Source: Pseudoips prasinana (Eukaryota > Arthropoda > Insecta > Lepidoptera > Nolidae). Taken from it: a stretch of DNA of 64,000 nt. A program made the translations under genes and the position numbers. The stretch is taken from NCBI GenBank assembly GCA_951640165.1, contig OX621242.1, positions 19,893,501 through 19,957,500 on the forward strand. Direction: 5' to 3'. Positions within the stretch are counted from its first letter, which is position 1; each line of letters starts with the position of its first letter. The notes beneath the pieces were generated by a model. The model had not been told where the DNA came from and did no database searches. It saw only the letters and a list, made by a program, of their open reading frames with translations. Below are positions 54,515 through 64,000 of the stretch, in pieces.

Positions 54515-55802
54515 ATAGGTCTTTACCTATGAAATTGCCGTTTTGTATGAAAAAATTTAAACGAATTTTTTTCATGAATTTTTTTATTTGTGTTAATCGA
54601 AGTAATCACCCATGCAATCAATGCATCTTTGCCATCGCAGTGGCAGTTTATTGATGCCCTTCTTAAAGAAATCAGCTGGACGGGAGGCAACAAATTCTTC
54701 AAAGGCATTTTGTACTGCCTCTCGGGTATTGAATTTTTTTCCCGCCAAGAAGTTATCCAAATTCTGGAAAAAGTAGTAGTCTGTAGGCGCAAGGTCTGGT
54801 GAGTAGGGCGGATGACGGAGAGCTTCCAACCCCAGTTCTTGCAACTTGGAGACCGTCTGCTGTGCAGTATGAGGTCGCGCGTTGTCGTGCAGGAGCAGCG
54901 GAGACGAGCGATTGACCAATGCTGGTTGGAGATGCGCCAGCTTCTCCATCATTGTGCTCAGTTCTTCACAGTACACATCTGCAGTAATGCTCACCCCGTT
55001 TGGTAAGAAGCTGTGATGAATCACACCGGCGCTAGACCACCAAACAGTGACCATCACTTTTCTAGGGGTAAGTTTTCGTTTAGGGCATTGTTTAGGTGCT
55101 GAACCAGGATCCAACCAACTTGCTGAGCGCTTGCGGTTATCAAACAGAATCCATTTTTCATCGCAGGTAACAATGCGGTTCAAAATTCCTTCATTTGTGT
55201 GTCTGTTGAGCAGTGCAAGGCACGTCTCGACGCGTACTTCGCGCTGGCGATCATTGAGTTCGTGGGGCACCCATTTGTCAAGCTTTTTTACCTTGCCAAT
55301 TTGACGCAAATGGACCAATATTGTTTTGACGCTAACGTCGAAAGCTGCTGCTAATTCAGCCGTAGATTGTGTATCATCAGCTTCCACAACCGCCTTTAAT
55401 TCGTCATTGTCGACCAAAGTCTTCGGACGACCGCGAGGTTCATTTTTCAGGTCGAAATTTCCAGAACGGAAGCGAGCAAACCAATAACAGGTGGTGCGTT
55501 GGTTTGTAGTGTTAGCTCCGTAAACGTCGTTGATGTTGCGTGCCGCTTGTGCCGCGTTGCTGCCACGACGGTACTCATATTCCATAATTACTCGAATTTT
55601 TAACGTATCCATGATGACGAAAAAGATTGAAATGCGATGAAAATGTAACACTAATCAATAAAGAAATGACTACTTTTGGAAAAAAGAATCCATGTTTTTA
55701 AAATAAAATTAATTTGAAATTAGAATTCTTAGCCAAACAAAAATTATTTTGATTTGAAATGGCCAGTACTGCAGAACGGCAATTTCATAGGTAAAGACCT
55801 AA
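54515..55802 (-). mobile_element. Full-length mariner transposon
   Basis: 1288 bp, flanked by TA (54513-54514 and 55803-55804). Inverted ends of 31 bp read (A/T)TAGGTCTTTACCTATGAA and on to ATTGCCGTT, with two mismatches (first base and one internal). The single transposase frame is open from end to end. Length and layout are standard for mariner. Confidence 0.93.
54593..55612 (-). CDS. Mariner transposase (DD34D), apparently intact
   Basis: 339-residue enzyme for cut-and-paste transposition into TA. I chose the ATG at 55612 (MDTLKIRVIMEYEYRRG) because the upstream in-frame ATG at 55651 adds 13 hydrophobic residues atypical of the family. An N-terminal HTH pair covers about 1-110, with the GRPKT linker near 61-65. 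Signatures are WVPHEL (about 114-119), the first Asp in VTCDEKW (151), the second in HDNARPH (243) and the third in YSPDLAPTDYYFF (278), with 34 residues between the last two. The frame has no stop or frameshift to its TAA at 54593. All three catalytic residues are present, so it could be active or very recently active. Antisense short frames here are shadows. Confidence 0.95.
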   Translation of the reverse strand: MDTLKIRVIMEYEYRRGSNAAQAARNINDVYGANTTNQRTTCYWFARFRSGNFDLKNEPRGRPKTLVDNDELKAVVEADDTQSTAELAAAFDVSVKTILVHLRQIGKVKKLDKWVPHELNDRQREVRVETCLALLNRHTNEGILNRIVTCDEKWILFDNRKRSASWLDPGSAPKQCPKRKLTPRKVMVTVWWSSAGVIHHSFLPNGVSITADVYCEELSTMMEKLAHLQPALVNRSSPLLLHDNARPHTAQQTVSKLQELGLEALRHPPYSPDLAPTDYYFFQNLDNFLAGKKFNTREAVQNAFEEFVASRPADFFKKGINKLPLRWQRCIDCMGDYFD

Positions 55803-56506
55803 TATATAAAATTCTCGTGTCACAATGTTAGCTACCTTACTTCTCCGAAACGGCTCTATTGATTTTTAGCAAATTTTATCTGCATATTCAGTAGGTCTAA
55901 GAATCGGCTACTATCTATTTTTCATAGCCCTAAGTGATAAGGGTTGTTCACCCTTACATTTTGTTTCAAATTTGGATTTTTTTTTTGTTTTATTTTTCTA
56001 TAATGTGGCATTAAAAATACATACAACCCTAAATGTTTACCCTTTTATCACCAACCCTTATTTTTAATAGCCATTATAGTAATTTAATCATTTTTCTTCT
56101 TGCTCGATAACTGATCAATTATCGTCTTTTTTGTAAATGTTTTTCACTCTATTTCTTAAAAAAGGAAAACCTGCGCTATAAGGACCAGCAACTTCTAATT
56201 TAATTATGTTATGAATTTGATTTTCCGATGGACAATTTTATAAATATTGTATTTTTTTTAACAAGTAACACTATATAAATAAAAATGAATAACAGAAATG
56301 TTTGTACTGCACCAAATTAGATATTAATTATTACAGAGAAGGTTTGATGACAAAATAAAAAAAAAATAAAAGTAAATATTTAAAAATATCCGAAAAGTGA
56401 ATATGCTAATGAGACAAGACTGTGAGACGTTCTTCTTTTTTATGTGTGTGTGTTTTGTGGTCGATAAAATATGCCAGTATAATACTAAGTTCACAGGGAC
56501 AGCTAG

Positions 56507-57997
56507 TATTAGTTTAGAATAAGCTTTACAGAAAAGGTTAGTAAAATATTTAGTATGACGTCATATAGGTACCATGAGATACTTGTAACATTGAGACGCA
56601 TGAAGTATATTATTAATATATTATTACCTTTTAATCCTTGCAATCATTAATGTGCTAGGAGAGGAAATATAATTGTAACCATGTTGATTTTGACTGTTTG
56701 TGCCACAATCAAAATAGGTTTTCTGTATGATGGATTGATTTTTTTTTTGGTTAAGGCGACGAAGTGATTGCCACGTGATCAACCTAGTGTCGAATGGTAG
56801 TATGCTCCAAATAAATGCTCCAAATGCTTTCAAAGAGCAGTTTTGATATCTTTTCTCTAATGGAATAGTTATGGCAAGGACCTGGAAATAAAATAACTAC
56901 ATTAATACCAATTCCGAAGGTGTTACAATTGTTGTGAAAAATGTAATTATTTTCAAAGCGTTGCCTTAATATACGAATTATTAAACAGCATTTTTTGTCT
57001 GAATAAGGATTTAAGTATACCCGTCATGTGCTGTTATTTAATATGTCTCTAGTATGTTCTTTATATACGTAGGTTGGATGCAGATGGTTTTTGTAATTAA
57101 ATAACAAATAATGTAGCAAATTTTGACAGATATAGTCTGTCAACATTGAATTAACATAGGGATTTCCAATAATGGCTTAGCCATAGACCTAGGATCCCAT
57201 TCTCTTTTACACAGGATACGTGTGCTAATCCACGAGTTAATCCGTATTATATCGAAAGGTATATATTCTTCAAAATTCGGCGGATTAATACGTATTGGAT
57301 GTTTACTTTCCGTAGTTCTGGTAAGGTTATTTTATTGAAGTGAAAACTTCTTTAACGGTGTTGTTCACTTTTTTGGGATGGGTATAAAATGTTAAACTCG
57401 CGTCAGGACACGTGACCTGATCAAATATTCGTCTTTAGGGTCCTTTTTTAATTCAAACTGGCCGTTTATACACTCACAAGACCGCAGCATTTTTACAGTG
57501 ATAACTTCTTTAGCGGCGTTGTGCACTTTTTTTCTTAATTATGTTAGATTTTTTACAGCCGACTGCCTAACCTTATTTTTTTTTAATTTATTCGCACCAT
57601 AGAGAGGGAAGCAACATCTTCCACTCGCTACTCGGATCAAATAAACATTACTTTCCGAGTATGAGCAATAATAAAATAGTTTTCACTTCTATCGGCAGTT
57701 CCCTAAGACTACCCCGCATGTTTTTTTTTTATTATTATATGCGAGATGGTATAGTAATTCACAAAGTTCAACTCTACGAACCGTATTAATCCATTGGAAT
57801 TCCTATTAATTCAATTAGCGACAATTTTATATGCCTGTTTTCACCCCTCACGATAGTGATGTGACGAATGTCAAACGATAATACGATTAATAATAATATT
57901 TACCTTACATAGGGCAACGTTTCCTTCAAACGAAATTGTAAATTTTTACGTAACTGTATGGGAAGACAGGCCGCTGATTCGTCTATAATAAGATTTA
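56507..57997. other. Repeat-derived AT-rich stretch without genes
   Basis: The motif AACTTCTTTAACGGTGTTGT near 57347 recurs as AACTTCTTTAGCGGCGTTGT near 57504, and a moderately GC-rich repeat fragment lies near 57595-57720 (CACCATAGAGAGGGAAGCAA). No exon found. Confidence 0.45.
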
Positions 57998-58133
57998 ACA
58001 CCCTTATTTAAAAACGAAGTCTAAAGTTACACTGTACTTGAACTATGGATCAAGCAATCTCATGGGATGGTTTTGAACTAAACCAAAGATCAACTGCAGT
58101 TTAACTTTAGACTTCGTTTTTAAATAAGGGTGT
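57998..58133. mobile_element. 136-bp MITE with 32-bp perfect inverted ends
   Basis: ACACCCTTATTTAAAAACGA and CTAAAGTTA at the left pair perfectly with the right end. The 72-nt centre also pairs in part (CTGTACTTGAACTATGG against CTGCAGTTGATCTTTGG), so the whole element folds back. Long decayed inner pairing suggests an old element family, unlike the tiny-loop foldbacks. Confidence 0.8.
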
Positions 58134-58189
58134 AAGTGTCTGTTTGTAGTGTTAAATTAAACGAACCAAAAATCTATTTCTAATATTTT

Positions 58190-58340
58190 GGTCTGTCTGT
58201 CAGTCTGTTTCTTCCATTGTACCTCCGAAATGCCTGGACTGATTTTGACGGGACCTTCACTAACGGACAGCTACTGTTATAAGAAGTAATATAATATACC
58301 ATTCATTCGGAAACAGTACAGTTCTCAAGTGATAGCAAAA
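58190..58340 (+). repeat. Dispersed lepidopteran-type repeat fragment
   Basis: It contains GTCTGTCTGTCAGTCTGTTT, CCTCCGAAATGCCTGGACTG and GATTTTGACGGGACCTTCAC, wording typical of widespread non-coding repeats in this order of insects. Confidence 0.6.
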
Positions 58341-58968
58341 TAACTTTTTGACGAGCGAATAATTAATGCAGGTGAAGTTGTGGGATAGCTACTATAAACA
58401 ATGGACGTAGTTTAAAGATCTTAAGTTAGCCTGTGTACACATCAACGTCAAAATGCACAAAAAATTAACTTCCCCATACAAGAATGACCAGAGCTGCATT
58501 TTGTATGTGGAGATAAAAATAATTTGGACGGTCAATGAACCCTTGAAGGACTTATTGGCCAGTACAAAGACTTTAGATACGATAACTTATGTATTAATAT
58601 TACAACAAGGCTGAATTACGAAATAATTAAGAAGGTCTAAAGACTATCGTACGAAGTTGCTGGGAACGGATAGTTTAAGATAAAGTTCTTTGGTAGATCA
58701 AACTTTACGTGGTATATGGTGGTATCTGCCGCAATGGAAATAAAATGCGTAACAAAAGTGGGCGATGACCTTTTCCTCAGCCTAAAACAAAGGGTGTTCA
58801 ACCTAGCGGAATAAGTTTCTGGGGCAGTTTTTCTGTATCCACGATTTTTTGTTGACGATACGCTTTTACTTTTACAGTGTTAGTTTTATTGAATTTCCGA
58901 GGTAAAAAGACGGAATGTAAGGATAAATTAACACTAAGTGAAGTATACAACATGGATTTATAAACTAC

Positions 58969-59027
58969 CTTATGGGAATTGGGGCTATACAGTTCTAAAC
59001 GAACTGTATAGCCCCAATTCCCATAAG
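58969..59027. repeat. Perfect foldback, 27-bp arms, 5-nt loop
   Basis: CTTATGGGAATTGGGGCTAT(ACAGTTC) at 58969-58995 pairs without mismatch with 59001-59027. Confidence 0.95.
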
Positions 59028-60789
59028 AAAATTAGTATATTTGATTATTTAATTAAAGATTCCGACTGATACTGAGATATTGTGAAAACAGAAAAATCCC
59101 AATATCACTTTTGACCCTATCCGGGATTATGACCCAGGACATAATTATCTGCGATTGATTACGTTACTGTCAGATCAACAAGCCAGTTATAATAGCTCTT
59201 TATTAGCTTGTTAAGTGATGTTTCCGTTTAAGTACAATAAAGAGTTTATCTTTTCATTTCTCTTGTGTTGGGGGTCAAATTACGAACGCCGAGAAATAAT
59301 TATCTGTAGTGGGTCCCAAAAGTTTCAAATGCCTATTATTGAAATCGGTCCTATCTACTTAAAGTGACAAAGTTTGGCGAGACAGTTCAAAAGTTCACGG
59401 CACTTACCGTGGATAGGTTTCTCCAAGCATTACTTCACAACAAAGCCGTTAGATGCTCGCCTCCACTATCCACAGAACACAAACCCTTTAAACAGAGAGG
59501 CCACTCAACAGAGTTTTATCTTTCTGTAGAGCTATTGTAACTTTTCTTATCTCCGAATAGCTTTTGTAGAACTAGGTAAAAAGGCAAGGGAAATTTTATG
59601 AGTGTTTATCAAATACTATAATTTATGAAATGACTTGGGGTGCGTGACGAGTTTCGTTGTTAGTTTATGCTATGAGGAAACTAGAGTTACATAAGTCATA
59701 CTTGATCACGTAAAACAAATAAATAGTTATAAGTTAATGTGTTGATTAAAATATCATAGAAGCAAACGATCGCATGATATATTATTATCGCATGGTTTTC
59801 AATCCAAACACAAAAAAGAGATGAGTTGTTCTAAGTTTGAAACACAAAGTATTTATGTATCTGTGGAACTATAGCTGCAAAGCTAGACTAAGTTCAATAA
59901 AGTTTATCTTCTTCGCACAGCTGTTATATAATTTATAGCTATGTATGTATCATGACAATCTGTCATAGCTATAAACTACTACTAGCTATATATTACGGAA
60001 AGCTACCAGTTGATTTCTAGTTTGAGTCGGGCGGCTCTGAATAATAAGTTAAGTTAGGTGTTTTAAAGAATCCAGTATCTCGGGGAACAGGCTAGTTTTA
60101 CAAATTTTAATTCATAAATTGATTGATGATATAATATTGGTTTGAAATTTTGGCTATCTCTGTTTACTTACGACAATTAAACTATAATCACCTTTGAAAA
60201 CCCAATTCAGATTTGTGTATTCTTCGTTTTATAAGGGCATAAACTAAAAACTTCGTATAGGCTCTCAGTAAGATCAAAATATTGTCTTAGTAGTAGTAGT
60301 AGTTTCCATATCTGGCAGTATCAACCATAAATAATAATAATGTAGTTGTACGTTCTAATAAACAAATGTTGATTAACTATAACCTTTTTCTGACCTCATT
60401 TATCATGAGGATCCAGGAGTGTATTTAGTTTCTATCCCTACGTTTATATGTTGACGTTTCAAAAGCAAAATAGCTTATATTTAGGGCGCCTGTTATTCAA
60501 GCAGTAAACACGGTTTTGTCGACTTTTAGTTGCACTCTTTAGTATTTTTATGATGACTAGTTTGTGTACCTATCTAACGAGGTTGTTAGGGCCTTCTCAT
60601 CTTCCCAACTGTCTCATATTCTAGTGTAAATATGATGCGGTGAATAGTCCAGACACTTGCCAAGCATGTGACTAGTAATCTTTAATTTATTTTAAGTCGT
60701 CATTAGAAGTCATAATATTGGTATGTTTGATATGATTTAATTTTAATGTAGCGTGTTTGTACGTAGGTACATATAATAATAATATAGTA
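59028..60789. other. Unannotated AT-rich stretch
   Basis: A small foldback stands at 59932-59975 (12-bp arms, 20-nt loop). No exon or repeat border recognised. Confidence 0.4.
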
Positions 60790-60925
60790 ATATCCTGGGA
60801 TATTATTTACACACGGCCATCAGATCCAAAACTAAGCAAAGCTTGTACTATGGAAACCAGATAACTGATATACTACAATTATTTTGAAATACATACTTTT
60901 ATAGATAATTACACACACAGGTATA
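60790..60925 (-). repeat. SINE, family B, 3' half
   Basis: TATCCTGGGATATTATTTAC and CACGGCCATCAGATCC match the tail of the family-B copies in antisense. The tRNA-like head is missing. Confidence 0.8.
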
Positions 60926-62817
60926 AAGACAGTAGGCAAAGAAGATAATAATATCTTTAGAATTATCTGCTACATATTCTTATCGTTACTAATTCAAAAT
61001 AATATATTGTACCATAAAAAATGCAAACAATTAACAGATTTACGCCGTTCGGAAGCGCTTCTACTAGGTACCTAAGTACACTTATTAGATTTATCTTGTT
61101 ATAAGTAATATTAAAATACAAAATCCGATAGGAAACGTTTTGAAAACCGTTTCTTATTGAATTTTAGAGCAAAAATGGAGTGTGGGCAGAACTAAACTCA
61201 GCTCAGTACATATGTACTAGAGGAATTTGAGTTCTTCATGTTTTGCGGACGGGACTGAGATTTTTTGTTTGTATGGCTACTCAAACCACCACAGTTTCGT
61301 GCAGATTTTAACAATAATAAAGAATATCTTGCAATAAGTATCGTAACCAACTATCTAAATGACTGAAGCTGATAATATACCGCAAAGTATGTATGCAATT
61401 GCATAATTGAGGAATCGCGTCATATGAATCTTTCGCCACTGCAACGTTGTTATTGAATAATAAAAAAGTTAATCGCGTTAAATCTGAGAACTACACTAGC
61501 TATACGTCATATTTTTTATCCAATACAATGATATGAAACACAATTGATAGAAAGATACCTAACAGTACGAAAGATTTATTCAGGGCTATGAATACTTGTT
61601 ATTATTTTTGTTCTAGATGCGATTTAGGCATTTGAATTAGGCAGTAACCCCCAGTATTGTTCCACAAGCGTTAATTGCACATCCATTTGTCGAGCTCACA
61701 TATTTGAATGTGGACCGTTAAAAATACATGGTCCCAGTATACATATAAATCCCTGATTTATAAGTAAACTGACATGGTATCTACTAAAATTCGTGACAGC
61801 TGGAATAACTAATCAAAAGTTATCGTTAGACTAACATAACAAATACATGAAAACGCCAAATTGTCTACATGGAGTCGGCGAGCTGGCTCGCTTAGTCAAT
61901 AAATTAATAAATGTCATGACTAGGTACAATTAGTAAAATGAATGAATTTTAGGACCTACCTCTAGGCTAGAAAAAACAGTGACTAATAAATTACAATTTA
62001 ACCCAACATGTCAGAAATAGCTTTCCTGTAACTAACTATATTATCGCTTTTCCATAACAGAAAAGCGAGGTGAAGTGTTCTAAGTTATAGCATCATCAGG
62101 CCGTTCTCTTTTATCACTACGGTACCAGGAATTAATTAAGTTGGGGAAATATTATACAAGACAGTTTCGAATAAATAATTCGACCAAAAATTTGTTCATC
62201 CTACTAATCCTATCCTACTTCTTTCTATTATTATGAATGTGAAAGTTTTAAGTTAATTACTCCCAAAGGCCTACTACACTGTGTGTTTAATAACGATTAA
62301 AGTATTTACCTCTTTTGCAGGATCTGATAGAATGTCTGTCAAAAATGTAATCTTATAAAAAATATTAATAAAACCTTTTTTAATTGCTAACTCCAAGACG
62401 CTTTTAATATTCGCTAACTATCAAAAAATAATGGCAGCTTTCATGTTTGATTATCAATGTGTTCGTGGTTCGATTGTCATGTGAGAGAATGATAATATTA
62501 AATAATATATTTTTAACACACTCGCTCATAAAATGGCTCTAATTTCACCGCAATTAGGCATATAATGACACTGTAATCAAACTGTGACTTTTTCATTGCT
62601 ATTATTCACAAGTGAGTTATAGGGTCTATTTTATTTCATTGGTTGAGTTGCTTTGTTCTTAAATAAGTTACGATACAAAAAAGATGGAGTTAAATAGTGC
62701 AAATAAATCAAAGCACCTATTGCTTGCTCATTTCATGCAACCTCGTATAAAAATAGATAATTTCAACTTTTACGTATTTAATAAATAAACCTTTTTTTGA
62801 CTTACTTACTTTCTTTT
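60926..62817. other. Unannotated AT-rich stretch
   Basis: Nothing that I can support as gene, RNA or mobile element. Confidence 0.4.
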
Positions 62818-63062
62818 GACGGTCACCGTAGCCTAGTTGGTAGTGTGCTCCTGCCTACGAAGCTGGTGGTCCTGGGTTCGAATCCCGGTAAGTGCAAATA
62901 TTTGTGTGATGAGCACGAATATTTGTTGCTGAGTCATGGATGTTTTCTATGTATATAAGTATTAATCTATCTATATAAGTATGTATATCGTCGCCTGGTA
63001 CCCATAGTACAAGCTTTTCTCATTTTGGGGCTAGGATGATCTGGGTGACATTGTCACTTAGA
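62818..63062 (+). repeat. SINE, family C, copy 3
   Basis: Head GACGGTCACCGTAGCCTAGT, B box GGGTTCGAATCCCGG, shared body and tail GGGGCTAGGATGATC. It is nearly the same as 34354-34595. Confidence 0.9.
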
Positions 63063-63290
63063 TATATTATTTTTTTACTCAAATATTACTTATGTTTTCT
63101 TTGTAATAAAGAGAACCTTGTATTTCCCGTTTTATACAAGGCAAACAGTGAACGCAAATAAACATGGAAGCATTCCTATCTCGCGAAAATGACCCAACGC
63201 AGATTGTGCCAGGTAGGCGGGGCTTAAAAATTGTGCCGCGGACCGAGTCTGCGCACCATAGATAATAGACTTTGCGTACTACAGGCATCA

Positions 63291-64000
63291 ATGGCGGCTG
63301 TCTGTCAGTTATTGGTTTCAGCGTGTTTAATTTACAAAAATGCAAATCTCATGTGCATAACAAGAGTGTTGGAATTAGTTAGTACGGGTAAGTACATCGC
63401 TATATATTTTAATTTTATTAAATATGAAGTCAATTCATTTTCAATTCAAAGTCATTCACACAAAATATATGGTGATGTTGTTATGCAAACGAATCAATTT
63501 ATTTTTCGCCACAAAAATTATGTTTTATTTTTATTTATTATAATTATTCATTTTATAAAATTCTTAGATAAAATACTCGGCATCTTTAGAGTTTGTACAA
63601 AAGAATGGTAATGGTGGTATTAATATTAATAATTGATGGATAATGGTATCGATCTAATAACACCCCCTGCTATTAATTTTATTGATATTTTCAATGTACA
63701 GAATTTACACTTCTACAGTTTCAGTTGTTAGTATATCGTATCGTATTATATCTACCAACATATCCACCAACAAATCCACCAACAAATCCACCAACATATC
63801 CACCAACATATCCACCAACATATCCACCAACAAATCCACCAACATATCCACCAACAAATCCACCAACATATCCACCAACAAATCCACCAACATATCTACG
63901 AACAAATCCACCAACAAATCCACCAACAAATCTACCAACAAATCCACCAACATATCCACCAACAAATCCACCAACAAATCGACCAACATATCCACCAACA
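63291..64000 (+). CDS. Candidate two-exon gene with Pro-rich PPTY/PPTN repeats, cut by the window end
   Basis: Exon 1 (63291-63387) starts MAAVCQLLVSACLIYKNANL, a possible signal peptide, and ends at a GTAAGT donor in phase 1. A 314-nt intron ends ATGTACAG, and exon 2 from 63702 continues in the matching frame as EFTLLQFQLLVYRIVLYLPT and then repeats of PPTN and PPTY to the window end. If real, the product would be secreted or membrane-attached with an extended proline-rich repeat, as in structural or cuticle-type proteins. Weak points: the minisatellite is open in all six frames, the phase match alone has a one-in-three chance, and no domain is recognised. A GC-richer stretch before the ATG (63210-63260) could be a promoter. 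Confidence 0.3.
63751..64000. repeat. 12-bp minisatellite, 20.8 units
   Basis: Units are TCCACCAACAAA or TCCACCAACATA, with rare TCTACC, TCTACG and TCGACC variants. The order of AAA and ATA units is irregular. The array continues beyond the window. It is free of stop codons in all six frames. Confidence 0.97.

Larger units (their letters stand above)
54508..56506 (+). mobile_element. Helitron-like non-autonomous element containing a nested mariner
   Basis: The 5' end reads A followed by TCTAATA; after removing the mariner and one TA it continues TATAAAATTCTCGTGTCAC and CCGAAACGGCTCTATTG. The 3' end reads GGGACAGCTAG followed by T, fitting the Helitron rule of TC at 5', CTRR at 3' and insertion between A and T. 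About 710 bases are its own sequence. No Rep/helicase coding is present. I rely on end motifs and remembered repeat wording, so the class is probable, not proven. Confidence 0.55.

Noticed and set aside
54523..55304. Several plus- and minus-strand frames within the mariner
   Set aside because: Alternative frames of the transposase gene; only the 54593-55612 frame has the catalytic motifs.
63705..63998. Minus-strand frame of repeated VDLLVDML
   Set aside because: Shadow of the 12-bp minisatellite, which is open in all six frames; no start context or splice support on this strand.

Overview
This window looks like nuclear DNA of a moth or butterfly (Lepidoptera). It is strongly AT-rich, has intron-split coding sequence, and is full of tRNA-headed SINEs, LINE 3' tails, mariner, Harbinger-like, ISL2EU-like and Helitron-like DNA. 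The RTE-type tails and SINE bodies resemble those known from lepidopteran genomes. I see no bacterial operon, CRISPR array or stand-alone tRNA gene.

The one clear host gene is on the minus strand, about 33.7 to 15.0 kb. It encodes a Cys-loop ligand-gated anion channel, most likely the insect pH-sensitive chloride channel pHCl. I could assemble eleven coding positions, with splice sites and phases agreeing throughout, into a 430-residue subunit. It has a signal peptide, a Cys-loop, a second disulfide, four membrane helices and a C-terminus just after M4. Two observations stand out. The M1/pre-M2 exon is present twice (20681-20833 and 21055-21207), with the same length and phase, about 75% base identity and only two residue differences, one of them at pore position 1'. 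The exon before M4 has two good donors, and the longer form carries an in-frame stop.

Left end (1-9.2 kb): a 135-bp tandem array, then a Jockey/CR1-type LINE relic in antisense, cut in two by a complete ISL2EU-like DNA transposon (2015-5587). That transposon has long inverted ends and a two-exon, 632-residue DDE transposase. The insertion falls two codons after the LINE's YADD catalytic motif. Next come a tail-type repeat fragment, a 481-bp Harbinger-like miniature element that keeps a 25-residue start of an open frame, and a cluster of inverted repeats.

Right half (28-64 kb): mostly non-coding, with several SINE families that share one body but carry different tRNA-like heads, TA-flanked MITEs, a recent 560-bp tandem duplication, and an intact 1.29-kb mariner (54515-55802) nested in a Helitron-like element. 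The window ends in a 12-bp minisatellite that may be the start of a Pro-rich repeat protein gene.

A pattern runs across the window: many near-perfect inverted duplications of unrelated sequence with tiny loops (arms up to 38-43 bp, loops 3-25 nt). In two cases the mirrored sequence lies inside a recognisable older element, so it looks like snap-back/template-switch mutation and not a transposon family. That pattern and the duplicated channel exon are the two things most worth following up.
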